From assembly GCA_946480915.1 (NCBI GenBank), contig CAMLLO010000014.1:47506-111505 (forward strand): DNA of 64,000 nt, given 5' to 3'. This DNA comes from an uncultured Sphingobacteriaceae bacterium (GTDB taxonomy: Bacteria; Bacteroidota; Bacteroidia; Sphingobacteriales; Sphingobacteriaceae). Made by a program: the position numbers and the translations under genes. The notes beneath the pieces were generated by a model that was not told the DNA's origin, searched no databases, and saw nothing but the letters and a program-made list of their open reading frames with translations. Below, one piece after another: positions 9,570 to 19,051 of the stretch; the stretch's first letter is position 1, and the number at the start of each line of letters is the position of its first letter.

Positions 9570-10646
9570 ATGCCTCCTCCAGGCACGACTCCAGGATCTT
9601 TAAAAGTAAGTGAAGATGCACTTCCTCCTAAAATAATTGTCTATACTTTTTCTCAGGATGTATTTATTGAAACAGAGGTAACTGATTTCGACCATCTTTT
9701 GAAAATATTCGAGGCCCATTCTGGAAAAATACATTGGGTGGATATAAGAGGCTTGGGAGATCCTCAATTACTAAGGAATTTGCAGGCTGAATTTGGAATC
9801 AGCGCCCTTGTTTTAGAAGATATCATTCACACGCATCAACGTCCTAAACTAGAGGAGTTTGACAGTTATCTCTTTGCAATCAGCAGAATGATTTGTCTTG
9901 ATAAAGAACAACAACTCAATAATGAGCAGTTTTCGTTCATACTGACACAAAGTATATTGTTTACTTTTCAGGAAAACTATACCGATTGTTTGGAGCCGGT
10001 CCGCGTTCGTTTAAGAGAGGGGAAAGGGAATATAAGAGTAAGCGGAACGTCCTATGTTATGTATTCCCTCATGGATATAATCCTGGATAACTACTTTTTC
10101 TTACTCAATCGTTTCAGCGATGAGTTAGATACTCTGGAAGAACGTTTGTACCGAAGGCCCGACAAATCCATCACGTTCGAAGCTCAGCAAATTAAGCGGG
10201 CCTTCATTACCGTTAGACGAGCTGCCTGGCCTGAGAGAGACAAAATTAACGACATGCTTCGCAGCAGTTCTCCCTTAATTACTGAACACACAAAGTTTTT
10301 CCTAAAAGATATATACGATCATTCTATGCAGATCATTGACCTGATAGAAAGTTACAAGGAGATAACTACAAGTTTAATAGATCTGTATATGTCGTTCGTA
10401 AGCAACCGTACCAACGATGTAATGAAGGTTTTAACTATTATGTCGTCGATTTTTATTCCATTGACATTTATTGCGGGTGTCTATGGTATGAACTTTTCCT
10501 ATAAAGATCCTGAAACAGGGAAACTTCTTCAAAGAAATATGCCCGAGCTTTATCATGAAAATGGGTATGTATATACCCTCATTGTGATGGCCATAATTGC
10601 TTTGCTTCAAATTTTGTTTTTTCTGCGCAAAGGATGGTTTAGGTAA
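9570..10646 (+). CDS. corA: Magnesium/cobalt transporter CorA
   Basis: Pentameric inner-membrane channel for Mg2+ and Co2+. About 358 residues from ATG 9570. The C-terminus has two membrane segments, the first followed by the signature YGMNF (near residue 324, in GVYGMNF), the ion selectivity loop. The long N-terminal part is the cytosolic funnel with coiled helices. A GTG at 9504 in the same frame would add 22 basic residues and overlap the WbqC gene by 29 bases; related proteins often have such a basic lead, so this start is open. mgtE follows 83 bases later. Confidence 0.93.
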   Translation: MPPPGTTPGSLKVSEDALPPKIIVYTFSQDVFIETEVTDFDHLLKIFEAHSGKIHWVDIRGLGDPQLLRNLQAEFGISALVLEDIIHTHQRPKLEEFDSYLFAISRMICLDKEQQLNNEQFSFILTQSILFTFQENYTDCLEPVRVRLREGKGNIRVSGTSYVMYSLMDIILDNYFFLLNRFSDELDTLEERLYRRPDKSITFEAQQIKRAFITVRRAAWPERDKINDMLRSSSPLITEHTKFFLKDIYDHSMQIIDLIESYKEITTSLIDLYMSFVSNRTNDVMKVLTIMSSIFIPLTFIAGVYGMNFSYKDPETGKLLQRNMPELYHENGYVYTLIVMAIIALLQILFFLRKGWFR

Positions 10647-10729
10647 TAACATTATTAATTCAATATTAAAAACAGGTTTATTCCTCAAAAAACCTTTAGA
10701 AAGGCCTCATTTTTGTATTTTAGCAAGCG

Positions 10730-12079
10730 ATGCAGTCATTCGAACTCGATAAAAGCGATCTTCAGCGTATTAAACAGGCGCTAGAAACTGATGATGAAGC
10801 TCTAATCGCTTTATTATCAGAGTATCATGCTTCGGAAATTGCCATCCTGTTCGATAACCTTTCTCCGGAAGCACGCGAGCGAATTGTAAATATTCTCCCT
10901 CTGGAAATTGCTACAGAAGTAATTTCTGAAATGGATGTTGAACTGCATCCTGAAAAACTCCTAAACAATCTTCATCCCGAGAAACGAACAGAAATTGTTG
11001 AAGAGATGGATTATGATGATGCCGCCGACATTATCAGCCTTTTATCCGAAGAACATCAGAATGAAATTCTTGAAGGAATTGACAAAGACGATGCGTCTTC
11101 CATTCGAACTCTTTTAACCTACGACGAAGACACCGCCGGTGGTTTAATGAATACACAGGTGCTAAAAGTAAATAGCAGCCTGACAAAAAAAGAAGCTCTA
11201 GAAGAAATTATCCGCCTTTCTGAAGAGATGGAGGAATTTTACACCATCAATGTAGTCGACAATGCGAACCACCTTGTCGGGATAGTTTCTCTGAAAGATA
11301 TTATAAAGTCGAAATATTCAGTTCATATACGAGAGTTGGTAAAAGATGATTTCGTTTTTGTAAAAGCCAATACCGATCAGGAAGAAGTAGCAAAGCTACT
11401 TTCTCAATATAATCTTACCAGTATTCCGGTGGTCGACGATGAAATGCATCTTTTAGGGCGCATTACATTTGATGACGTGATGGATGTTCTACAGGAAGAG
11501 AACACCGAAGATATGCTAAAGATTTCAGGGGTATCTGAAGATGAAGAGCTTTCAGGTAACTGGAAGGAAGCTGTAAAAAGCCGGCTCCCATGGCTGATAT
11601 TAAACCTGGGGACCGCTTTTCTCGCCGTATCGGTTATTCGGTATTTTGAGCCAACCATCGCGAAATTAGTAATACTTTCAGGATACATGACAATGATTGC
11701 CGGCATGGGAGGAAATGCGGCAACTCAAGCCCTGGCAGTAACCGTTCGTCGTATTTCATTGAATGATTTAACAGATGCTCAGGCATATAGAACTGTGTTA
11801 AAGGAATTTACTGTTGGACTGATAAATGGCGCTGTAACTGGTTTTATAGTATTTCTCTTCGCAGTTTTTTATGATGCGCAACCTTTACTCGGACTAGTTG
11901 TTTTTCTGGCAATGACAGGGAATCTTTTGATTGCTGGAGTTACAGGTTCTTCTATCCCTTTGTTTCTAAAACGTGTTGGCATTGATCCTGCCATTGCCTC
12001 ATCTATAATCATTACAACGTTTACCGACGTTTTTGGCTTTATGCTTTTGCTTGGATTGGCCAGTCATCTGCTTTTGTGA
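10730..12079 (+). CDS. mgtE: Magnesium transporter MgtE
   Basis: Dimeric Mg2+ channel of 449 residues, the family length. Order of domains: N-terminal helical MgtE_N domain (about 1-130) with acidic repeats such as EMDYDDAADIISLL; two CBS domains (about 135-255), which sense cytosolic Mg2+; and five membrane segments (about 280-449) with the conserved GMGGNAATQALAVTVRR in the pore region. Standing directly after corA, it makes a tandem of two unrelated Mg2+ uptake systems. A near-consensus -7 box (TATTTTAG) lies just before the ATG. Confidence 0.95.
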   Translation: MQSFELDKSDLQRIKQALETDDEALIALLSEYHASEIAILFDNLSPEARERIVNILPLEIATEVISEMDVELHPEKLLNNLHPEKRTEIVEEMDYDDAADIISLLSEEHQNEILEGIDKDDASSIRTLLTYDEDTAGGLMNTQVLKVNSSLTKKEALEEIIRLSEEMEEFYTINVVDNANHLVGIVSLKDIIKSKYSVHIRELVKDDFVFVKANTDQEEVAKLLSQYNLTSIPVVDDEMHLLGRITFDDVMDVLQEENTEDMLKISGVSEDEELSGNWKEAVKSRLPWLILNLGTAFLAVSVIRYFEPTIAKLVILSGYMTMIAGMGGNAATQALAVTVRRISLNDLTDAQAYRTVLKEFTVGLINGAVTGFIVFLFAVFYDAQPLLGLVVFLAMTGNLLIAGVTGSSIPLFLKRVGIDPAIASSIIITTFTDVFGFMLLLGLASHLLL

Positions 12080-12131
12080 TAATTAAAAGCCCATTGCAAC
12101 CGTTATCCTCTCTCAATCTCCAAATTTCTTT

Positions 12132-12139
12132 TAAATTTG
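12132..12139 (+). promoter_or_regulatory. -7 promoter box for bioB
   Basis: TAAATTTG matches the Bacteroidota TAnnTTTG box. No good -33 TTTG is found at the usual distance. It overlaps a possible TTG start at 12137, which argues for ATG 12158 as the real bioB start. Confidence 0.5.
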
Positions 12140-12157
12140 CCGATATTATATATTGAT

Positions 12158-13165
12158 ATGACCGAGATCAGACACGACTGGACCAAGGAAGAAATTTCAG
12201 AAATTTATCATAGCCCGTTACTGGATTTAATATACCGTGCTGCAACAATTCACCGTCAGAATAAAGATTATTCTGAAGTACAAATCAGCAGTTTATTATC
12301 AATTAAAACAGGTGGTTGTACCGAAGATTGTTCTTATTGCCCTCAGGCGGCGCGATACAATACCGGAGTTGATGTGCAAGCTTTAATGTCTCTTGATGAG
12401 GTTACTGCTGCTGCGAAAAAAGCAAAAGACGGAGGCGCTTCACGTTTATGTATGGGTGCAGCCTGGAGAGAAGTTCGCGACAATCGCGATTTTGATAAAG
12501 TAATTGATATGGTGAAGGCTGTGAATAGCTTGGATATGGAGGTTTGTTGTACTCTGGGTATGCTTACGGAATCTCAGGCTGGCAGACTGGCAGATGCCGG
12601 TTTATATGCATATAACCATAATCTGGATACTTCTGAAGATGATTACAAGCGAATAATTACCACCAGAACATTCGACGATCGGCTAAAAACAATTGAAAAT
12701 GTTCGCAAAGCGAAAATAAGCGTTTGCAGCGGCGGAATAATTGGTTTAGGCGAAACTGTTGAAGACAGGGTTTCAATGTTAAGAACCTTGTCTAATATGC
12801 AAAAGCATCCCGAGTCGGTTCCTATTAATGCATTGGTTCCTGTAAAGGGAACACCGATGGAAAATCAACCGCGAGTGCCAATATGGGATATGCTGCGAAT
12901 GATTGCAACCGCGAGGATTATTATGCCCAAAACCGTAGTACGTCTCTCGGCCGGAAGAACAGAAATGAGTTTAACAGATCAGGCTTTTTGTTTTATGGCG
13001 GGTGCTAATTCAATATTTGCTGGAGATAAGTTGTTAACCACACCAAACCCTGCCTTTAATGAAGATATGCAAATGTTTGAATTGCTGGGATTGAAACCAC
13101 GCGAGGCGTTTAAAAACGGGCGGCCGGTCGGTGCTGAAGTGGCGGCTCAGGAATCATCCTTATAA
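12158..13165 (+). CDS. bioB: Biotin synthase BioB
   Basis: Radical-SAM enzyme inserting sulfur into dethiobiotin, the last biotin step. 335 residues from ATG 12158. The radical-SAM 4Fe-4S motif appears as [12 protein letters not shown] (CxxxCxxC). Other landmarks: the 2Fe-2S cysteines and arginine in [12 protein letters not shown] and [10 protein letters not shown], and the YNHNLDTS motif. A TTG 7 codons upstream lies inside the promoter box and is unlikely. The bioA homologue is 21 kb away; bioF, bioD and bioC are not in the window. The following DsbA-like gene starts 44 bases on and may be co-transcribed. Confidence 0.96.
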   Translation: MTEIRHDWTKEEISEIYHSPLLDLIYRAATIHRQNKDYSEVQISSLLSIKTGGCTEDCSYCPQAARYNTGVDVQALMSLDEVTAAAKKAKDGGASRLCMGAAWREVRDNRDFDKVIDMVKAVNSLDMEVCCTLGMLTESQAGRLADAGLYAYNHNLDTSEDDYKRIITTRTFDDRLKTIENVRKAKISVCSGGIIGLGETVEDRVSMLRTLSNMQKHPESVPINALVPVKGTPMENQPRVPIWDMLRMIATARIIMPKTVVRLSAGRTEMSLTDQAFCFMAGANSIFAGDKLLTTPNPAFNEDMQMFELLGLKPREAFKNGRPVGAEVAAQESSL

Positions 13166-13208
13166 TACATCTGAATTAATAGGGATGATTGAAAAATCAT
13201 CCCTCCGT

Positions 13209-13868
13209 ATGCTTATGAAGCCGAAAATAATCTACGTATACGATGCTCTCTGCGGCTGGTGCTACGGCTTTAGCCCTGTTATAAAGTCTATTTACGAACG
13301 CTATCAAGATCGTTTTGATTTCGAAGTACTAAGCGGTGGAATGATGCTGGGTTCGAGAACGGGACCTATAAGTGTTGTTGCTCCTTATATTAAAACAGCT
13401 TATCACACGGTTGAAGAAATCACCGGAATTGTTTTTGGCGAGGGCTTTTTAAGGGAGGTTGAAAAAGGGGAAATGATCCTTGATTCTGAAAAGCCTGCAA
13501 TTGCGCTCTCAGTGTTTAAATCATATTTTCCTCAGCAAGCCATCCTCTTTGCTCATGATATTCAAAACTGCATAAATTTCGACGGTAAGGAACCAAACGA
13601 CGACGAAATGTATCGGTATCTTGCAGTAAATTTTAGTATTGATCCTGATGAATTTGTTCACAAAATGCATGAGGAGTCATTTAAACAGGCCGCTTATTAC
13701 GATTTTGCCTTAGCTAAACAACTGCAAGTATCTGGATACCCTGCTGCATTTATTCAATCAGCGGATAATCATTTCTATATGATAGCTAAGGGATTTACAC
13801 AATTACAAGATCTGGAAGCACGCATCGAGAAAGTTTGGGATGAAATGAAGTCCGATTCGGAGGTTTGA
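13209..13868 (+). CDS. DsbA/FrnE-like thioredoxin-fold oxidoreductase
   Basis: About 219 residues from ATG 13209 (MLMKPK; ATG 13215 is also possible). A thioredoxin fold with the redox motif CGWC in YDALCGWCYGFSP near residue 15, an inserted helical domain and the cis-proline region SGYPAAFI near residue 175. There is no signal peptide, so it is probably a cytosolic DsbA-like or FrnE-like disulfide oxidoreductase. The helical insert (EKPAIALSVFKSYFPQQ) fits the FrnE branch. It follows bioB closely on the same strand; a functional link is not established. Confidence 0.82.
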   Translation: MLMKPKIIYVYDALCGWCYGFSPVIKSIYERYQDRFDFEVLSGGMMLGSRTGPISVVAPYIKTAYHTVEEITGIVFGEGFLREVEKGEMILDSEKPAIALSVFKSYFPQQAILFAHDIQNCINFDGKEPNDDEMYRYLAVNFSIDPDEFVHKMHEESFKQAAYYDFALAKQLQVSGYPAAFIQSADNHFYMIAKGFTQLQDLEARIEKVWDEMKSDSEV

Positions 13869-13889
13869 CAAGGTTACCAGCTAACGAAC

Positions 13890-16055
13890 TTAGACCGGAA
13901 TTGCTTCTTTACCATTGGTTTCGCCCATCTTTTCGCAAATCTTTAATAAATCTCCCGAAACTTTATTTATAAATTCCAATTGCTCTGCAATCAGCTTGCT
14001 GTCAATAGTATCTTCTATAATTTTGATAGAAGGTTCTGTAATGCGTATTTCCGCCACTTCTATATCACTTTTCTCGTCCTTTAATAAGGTTATTGCATCA
14101 AATAACTGGTACAGTGCTTTTCTAATAATACGGATATGTTGTGGATTTACCTGCCGATTTTCATCGCTCTTCATTGTCGCAACGAGCGTTGCAATGTACG
14201 ATGAAAGCATATGGCTAAGCACCAAAAATTTGTTTACCTCACGTACGTTCTTTTGTTTGTTTTTAGGCTCAGAAAGCATTCGCTGCAAGGCTGAACCCAT
14301 ATTTGCCGAACTTAAATACAATTCTTTTCTGATCAGCTTATATTCAGTGATATTAAATCCCTTGCCAGTTAATCCTTCGGCGATGTCTTGCAGATAATTA
14401 TAGTTAGCCACCAGGAGTTTTCGCATATAGTTTCTTAACTGAGGATATTCCCATGAAGGGAAAATAAAGTAGCTGGCGATTAAGGCAATGAAAGAGCCTA
14501 TAAAAGTATCCGTAATTCGCTCACGAACAATATTCAGATCGCCCATTCCTATAAAGCTAAACATGATAAGAATAAAAGGTGTCATAAACAGAACACTTAC
14601 CACATAATTTAAACGTTGAAAACTGTAAGCACCAATCATGAAAACTAGTAGAAATGCGAATCTCCAGGTTTCATCTTTCACAAAATAGATGATTAAAGCT
14701 CCCGCCAGCCCCCCTATAAAAGTGCCTATTAAACGTTCATAGTTTCGTTGTTTCGTTAAGCTGAAAGCAGGCTTAAGAATCACCAGGATGGTCAACAATA
14801 TCCAATAGCTATGTGCGCCGGTAGTGATTTTAGAAATCAAATAACCTATAACACACACGATAGCTACGCGTATCGAATGCCGAAATATGGAAGATTGGAA
14901 TGTAATATTTTCTAGAAAAAGCTTTATATCTAAGCTTTGATGTGATACAAATCGTCCCAGATCTGTTTCTGAACTAAGCGTCAGAGCATTCACTTTTTTA
15001 TCTTTAAAATAACTGTAAATTGTATGTATGCGATTTATTATCGTCCGCATGTTGACCAATATTTTCTTCAGGACCAAATTGTTTTCCACTTGATCAATAC
15101 TGGCTTTTAACTGCTCTAATTGCGGTTGAAAATCATATAAAGGTCTTGGTCTCTCATTGGCATTTATATCAACCCCTAAGTTTTCCAGCTCATTGCCAAT
15201 GTTTTTGATGATGTTTCGGAACTTTTTTAAAACGCCTGTTTGGCCATAAACCGACCGGATGGTTTGATAATCATAATGAGAAGCCATGCTGTGTTCAAAC
15301 AGATCATTTATATCCGAAAAGATCAGTATAAGTAAGCGGGCGGTGTTTGTTTGATTTTTTGTAATCATTTTGTCCTTGAACAAAACCTCACGAACGGTGT
15401 CTTGCTGCTCATGAACTATGATTTGCTGATCGATGAGTTTTTTATAATTGTCGTCAGGGCTTTGATCCAGGTTATAAAACTCCGCTTTTAATTTAATGTA
15501 TTCGCCAACTTTGATTACGCACTCGCCTAACGTGTGCTGAGCAATACGGTAAGGGCGCAATTGTGCAACGGCAAGGCTTAAAGTCATATACCAAATTCCC
15601 CCAGCTGCAAGAAGAGCCGCATATTTAAATAAAGTATATGCGTTGAAGTTTTGATCTATGGTCAAGATCATAATGATCAATACGGCTGTAGAAATAGACG
15701 AAGCACGGTTACCATAAATATTGAACATCGAGAAAAAGAAAGACAGTAAAAAGATTTCAATTGCTACTAAATACGCAAATTGATTTATCAAACCGGTGAT
15801 GATAGCTACGATAAGCATAAATGCAATGCAGGCAAGCATTGCGTTTCTTTTATGACTAACCGGACCGGCGTTATCAGGTATGCTTGTTGTAATGGCGCCC
15901 AGAGAGATAGTGATTCCGGTTTCAAGCTGACCCATTTGTGCAAAAATTAACGGTGGTAGCAACACCCCAAACGTAATTCTCAATCCGTCTGAAAAATACT
16001 GACTGAAAATGAATCGTCTTATTTCCTTAGCTTGCTGTATATCTATTTTTTGCAT
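13890..16055 (-). CDS. FUSC family inner-membrane protein (YccS/YhfK-like)
   Basis: 721-residue membrane protein with two blocks of membrane helices (about residues 25-165 and 390-520) separated and followed by helical soluble regions. This duplicated layout is typical of the YccS/YhfK and fusaric-acid-resistance group, proposed aromatic acid exporters. The second block contains the family-like KPAFSLTKQRNYERLIGTFIGGLAGA stretch. The substrate is unknown. It is monocistronic, convergent with the DsbA-like gene (21-base gap), with no membrane-fusion or outer-membrane partner beside it. Confidence 0.85.
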   Translation of the reverse strand: MQKIDIQQAKEIRRFIFSQYFSDGLRITFGVLLPPLIFAQMGQLETGITISLGAITTSIPDNAGPVSHKRNAMLACIAFMLIVAIITGLINQFAYLVAIEIFLLSFFFSMFNIYGNRASSISTAVLIIMILTIDQNFNAYTLFKYAALLAAGGIWYMTLSLAVAQLRPYRIAQHTLGECVIKVGEYIKLKAEFYNLDQSPDDNYKKLIDQQIIVHEQQDTVREVLFKDKMITKNQTNTARLLILIFSDINDLFEHSMASHYDYQTIRSVYGQTGVLKKFRNIIKNIGNELENLGVDINANERPRPLYDFQPQLEQLKASIDQVENNLVLKKILVNMRTIINRIHTIYSYFKDKKVNALTLSSETDLGRFVSHQSLDIKLFLENITFQSSIFRHSIRVAIVCVIGYLISKITTGAHSYWILLTILVILKPAFSLTKQRNYERLIGTFIGGLAGALIIYFVKDETWRFAFLLVFMIGAYSFQRLNYVVSVLFMTPFILIMFSFIGMGDLNIVRERITDTFIGSFIALIASYFIFPSWEYPQLRNYMRKLLVANYNYLQDIAEGLTGKGFNITEYKLIRKELYLSSANMGSALQRMLSEPKNKQKNVREVNKFLVLSHMLSSYIATLVATMKSDENRQVNPQHIRIIRKALYQLFDAITLLKDEKSDIEVAEIRITEPSIKIIEDTIDSKLIAEQLEFINKVSGDLLKICEKMGETNGKEAIPV

Positions 16056-16210
16056 TCTGTCGCTCTATTTAAAAATCTTAAAAACAGAGAATTAATTTCT
16101 TTTATCGATTTTAGATAGTTTTTGGCAGATCATTGTGTTGAATTGATCTAAAATGTTGATAAACAGAGGTTTTACGTTGATAACCTGTTAATAACTAATC
16201 TATTTTTTCC

Positions 16211-16241
16211 TTGGTTCTAATACCCACATGTCGTACCTTAG
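16211..16241 (+). promoter_or_regulatory. Promoter of the candidate structured RNA
   Basis: TTG at 16211-16213, a 20-base spacer, then TACCTTAG at 16234-16241. The -7 box differs at one base from TAnnTTTG. It is placed to start transcription near 16247, where the folded region begins. Confidence 0.5.
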
Positions 16242-16246
16242 ATAGT

Positions 16247-16503
16247 ATCAAACACAGCGTACTTTGATTGCCTCAAAATAAGAAAAGAACTTCGGTTTTT
16301 ACTTATGAAAAGAGCGAAAGCTTTGAGTAGGCATACCGGAAAATAGATGATCCCTACGGGGAAAGAAGATGTTGAAGGTAAAACAAAGATTTGCGTGAAA
16401 AGCAGATTTGTCAAAGAAACGGGATTTGATTGCTTTATAGAACTACGGTTTTATAAGGTTGAACGGGAATCTAACTTGTAAGAGAAGGGTTCCCGTTTTT
16501 TTA
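16247..16503 (+). ncRNA. Candidate structured RNA of about 255 nt, family unknown
   Basis: Located in a 494-base gap between the FUSC gene and phoH; no ORF of note. Helices visible by hand: ATCAAA (16247-16252)/TTTGAT (16263-16268); an outer helix GC-CTCAAA (16270-16277)/TTTGAG-tag-GC (16322-16332) enclosing a hairpin capped by a TTCG tetraloop (16278-16306) and a GAAA-capped hairpin (16313-16324 region); TCCC-TACG-GGGA (16351-16362); ACAAA..TTTGC/GCAGA-TTTGT (16383-16411, ten pairs with a GA bulge); and a strong terminator at the end. It lacks the conserved RNase P core, tmRNA ends and tRNA features. A 6S-like RNA or a new sRNA are possible; I cannot assign a family. Confidence 0.6.
16462..16503 (+). 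terminator. Rho-independent terminator of the candidate RNA
   Basis: AACGGGAA (16462-16469) pairs with TTCCCGTT (16490-16497), followed by a T run to 16502. It lies 47 bases before the phoH start, so it separates the RNA from phoH. Confidence 0.8.
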
Positions 16504-16549
16504 TGCCTTTTATAATCTCATTTTTTACATTTTTCTCTAAATTGCCTTT

Positions 16550-17896
16550 ATGCAGGCTAAGGATAAAGGCAATCTTCAAAGAAAAATATTCGTGTTAGAC
16601 ACCTCCGTTATTTTACACGATCACGCGGCATTCAGAAATTTTCAAGAACATGATGTAGCCATCCCAATTCAGGTTCTGGAGGAACTTGATAACTTTAAAA
16701 ATGGAAATGAAAATCGCAATTTCGAGGCCAGAAGCTTTATCAGAATCATAGATGATATTTCACATGATGATCTGGTTAGTGACTGGCTGCCCATAGGCGG
16801 TGCAAGCCGTGGTAAGTTTAAGATTGTACTCGACGAAAAAACAACATTAGCCGATGCCGAAGCTATTTTTGGAGCCGGAAAGTTCGATCACCGAATTTTG
16901 AATTCTGCAATTTTTCTCCAATCTCAACACCCTGAAAAAAAGGTAATTCTTGTTTCAAAAGATATTTGTTTACGACTAAAGGCTAAAGCGCTTAATATTT
17001 ACGCCGAGGATTATGAAACAGGAAAAATTAAAAATCTTGACCAATTATATACAGGTAGCAGCCTGTTTGAGAATATTCCAGAGAAACATCTCACAGACCT
17101 AAAACGCGGGGTTTTGGCCCCAGATAAGTTGGGAATTGATTCTCTGCCGGGAAATCATTTTTTATTATTGAAAAGCAAGAAATATAAAGATGTATCAGCT
17201 TTTTACAGTAAAAAAGATGCAAAGCTCATTCAGTTAGGGCCTCAGGAGGCATTTAGGATCTCCAGTTTAAATCCTGAACAGGCGTTTGCCATGCATGCCT
17301 TGCTGAATCCTGATATTCAGCTAATAACTATTCAGGGGAATGCCGGAACCGGTAAAACGTTGTTAGCGCTGGCTTGCGCATTAGAACAAAGACGGGATTA
17401 CCGGCAAATTTTAGTATCCCGGCCCATTGTTCCTCTAAGCAATAAAGATATCGGATTTTTGCCTGGAGATATAAAGTCGAAGGTTGATCCTTATATGACC
17501 CCGATTTGGGATAATCTAAAATTTATCAGAGACCAATTCGCTGACGACCCTAAAATTCAGCTGAAGCTTGACGAGTTGGTTAATAATGAGAAAATCGCGA
17601 TTTCTCCACTAGCCTTTATTAGAGGAAGAACTTTAACTAAGTTGTTCTTTATAATAGATGAAGCACAAAATCTTACACCTCATGAGGTGAAAACCATAAT
17701 TTCAAGAGCAGGGGAGGGCACAAAAGTGGTGTTTACCGGTGATATTTATCAGATTGATACACCGTATCTTGATTCTGAAAGTAATGGACTCTCTTATTTG
17801 ATCGATAAAGCGAAATCTCATCCTTTGTATGCGCATATAACTTTACAAAAAGGCGAAAGAAGTGAGTTGGCTAACTTGGCTAATGAACTTCTGTAA
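16550..17896 (+). CDS. phoH: PhoH-like protein with N-terminal PIN domain
   Basis: 448-residue PIN-PhoH fusion (YlaK/PhoH2 group). Residues about 10-150 form the PIN ribonuclease-like domain (KIFVLDTSVILHDHAAF with the first acidic residue D; EELDNFK; later acidic KDICLRLKA). Residues about 230-448 are the PhoH ATPase: Walker A GNAGTGKT near 264 and Walker B FFIIDEAQN near 368. PIN-PhoH proteins are described as RNA helicase/RNase enzymes. Preceded by the candidate RNA terminator; a TAAATTGC box just upstream is a possible weak -7 element. Convergent with the lone receiver gene. Confidence 0.93.
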   Translation: MQAKDKGNLQRKIFVLDTSVILHDHAAFRNFQEHDVAIPIQVLEELDNFKNGNENRNFEARSFIRIIDDISHDDLVSDWLPIGGASRGKFKIVLDEKTTLADAEAIFGAGKFDHRILNSAIFLQSQHPEKKVILVSKDICLRLKAKALNIYAEDYETGKIKNLDQLYTGSSLFENIPEKHLTDLKRGVLAPDKLGIDSLPGNHFLLLKSKKYKDVSAFYSKKDAKLIQLGPQEAFRISSLNPEQAFAMHALLNPDIQLITIQGNAGTGKTLLALACALEQRRDYRQILVSRPIVPLSNKDIGFLPGDIKSKVDPYMTPIWDNLKFIRDQFADDPKIQLKLDELVNNEKIAISPLAFIRGRTLTKLFFIIDEAQNLTPHEVKTIISRAGEGTKVVFTGDIYQIDTPYLDSESNGLSYLIDKAKSHPLYAHITLQKGERSELANLANELL

Positions 17897-17904
17897 GGCT
17901 TTCC

Positions 17905-18303
17905 CTAGTTAATCAGAGGGTCAGTGAAAATTCCAGATAATGCTGATGGTTTGAATGGTTTTTCTATATACCCCGTCACATCCTCTAGTGCGATAGCTCT
18001 GTTAATTTCACTCTCAATAACAGAGGAGGATACTATGTAAATTTTTATTTTTTTCTGAATGTGAGATTTCAACACCGCAAATTGCTGCAAAAATTGCCAT
18101 CCGTTTATAACAGGCATATTCAGGTCTAAAAAGATAATATCCGGTAATATTTCAGGGCATTCTAAGTTTTCGTGAAAAAAACTAAGAGCATCATATCCAT
18201 TATCAAAGGATATAATATGTTTTGATAACCCCTGAAGCTGAATCGTTTTTTCTATCGTGAAATGATGAATTTTGTCGTCATCAATAATACATACTGTTTC
18301 CAT
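17905..18303 (-). CDS. Stand-alone response-regulator receiver protein
   Basis: 132 residues from ATG 18303 (METVCIIDDDKIHH); an in-frame upstream start would add 9 unlikely residues. A single CheY-type receiver: acidic pair IDDD near residue 7-9, phospho-acceptor aspartate in IIFLDLNMP near residue 60, Ser in IVSSS and Lys in IEKPF. There is no output domain, so it probably acts by protein contact or as a phosphorelay intermediate. The N-terminal DDDKIHHFTIEKTI style is common in Bacteroidota lone receivers. No kinase is adjacent. Confidence 0.88.
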   Translation of the reverse strand: METVCIIDDDKIHHFTIEKTIQLQGLSKHIISFDNGYDALSFFHENLECPEILPDIIFLDLNMPVINGWQFLQQFAVLKSHIQKKIKIYIVSSSVIESEINRAIALEDVTGYIEKPFKPSALSGIFTDPLIN

Positions 18304-18446
18304 TATTATACATATACAAAAAACATGCAAAGAGATATAGGCTCTATTTTTGGGTATTTGACTAGTGTTTTAGTAAAAAATTCCTCAGACAGGAGGGCAA
18401 GTGTGGAAATTTATCTCAATATTGGATGATCGCGCCCGAAGAAAGG

Positions 18447-18824
18447 CTAAAATATATCAATGTTGTACTTCACAGCTTCCAAATGATCGTCCTCTCGACC
18501 TTCCATAAACAGCACTACTTTATATTCTGTTAAGTTATCATTAAAGCCCAAAAACATTCTTCTAAAACATTTTTTCAAGATGGGAGTAAGAAGTAAACAT
18601 AAAACTTCGCAATAATGAGGGAAGTCTTTTTTTAATACAGTGTCATAGAAGTCGTTACGATTAAAATCAGACATGTTGATCGTTAATATCCCTGCATTAA
18701 AAAAACCGCTTATTAATTCTCCCCTGGCATCAGACGACAGTCTGTCTAACCATTCTTCAGATAGCTCTTCAAAGATTGTATTATTGAGATTAATGGTTAT
18801 TAACTGTCGGTACAGATTTAACAT
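18447..18824 (-). CDS. Hypothetical protein, 125 residues
   Basis: Not recognised. The protein starts MLNLYRQLITINLNNTIF and ends YNIDIF. It is soluble, acidic, lacks a signal peptide or membrane segment, and contains DNRND-like acidic loops and a Cys pair region (HYCEVLCLLLTPILKKCF). The central LTINMSDFNRNDFYDTVLKK part looks helical. It sits alone between the lone receiver and the AraC-type gene, with 143 and 227 bases of non-coding sequence on its sides. It is long enough and has an ATG, so it is probably real. Confidence 0.55.
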   Translation of the reverse strand: MLNLYRQLITINLNNTIFEELSEEWLDRLSSDARGELISGFFNAGILTINMSDFNRNDFYDTVLKKDFPHYCEVLCLLLTPILKKCFRRMFLGFNDNLTEYKVVLFMEGREDDHLEAVKYNIDIF

Positions 18825-19051
18825 GCAACACTTCTACTAATGATAACTTATGGAAGTATCCTCAATTTTAATTCCAAAAACTTTTTTTAAAATTAAAATT
18901 AAAAGTCCTGAAAAAAAGATTGGCTTAACTGCTTTGGAATGAATTAAATACATTTTTACTTTTTTTCGTTATTTATGTTTCAATAAATTCGCCTTGTTTA
19001 TTAGACATTTAATTGTAGGTTAATAAAGGCAGATTCTTTGTTTCGTGCAGA

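Noticed and set aside
16247..16503. RNase P RNA or tmRNA
   Set aside because: Lacks the GAGGAAAGTCC core of RNase P and the tRNA-like ends of tmRNA.
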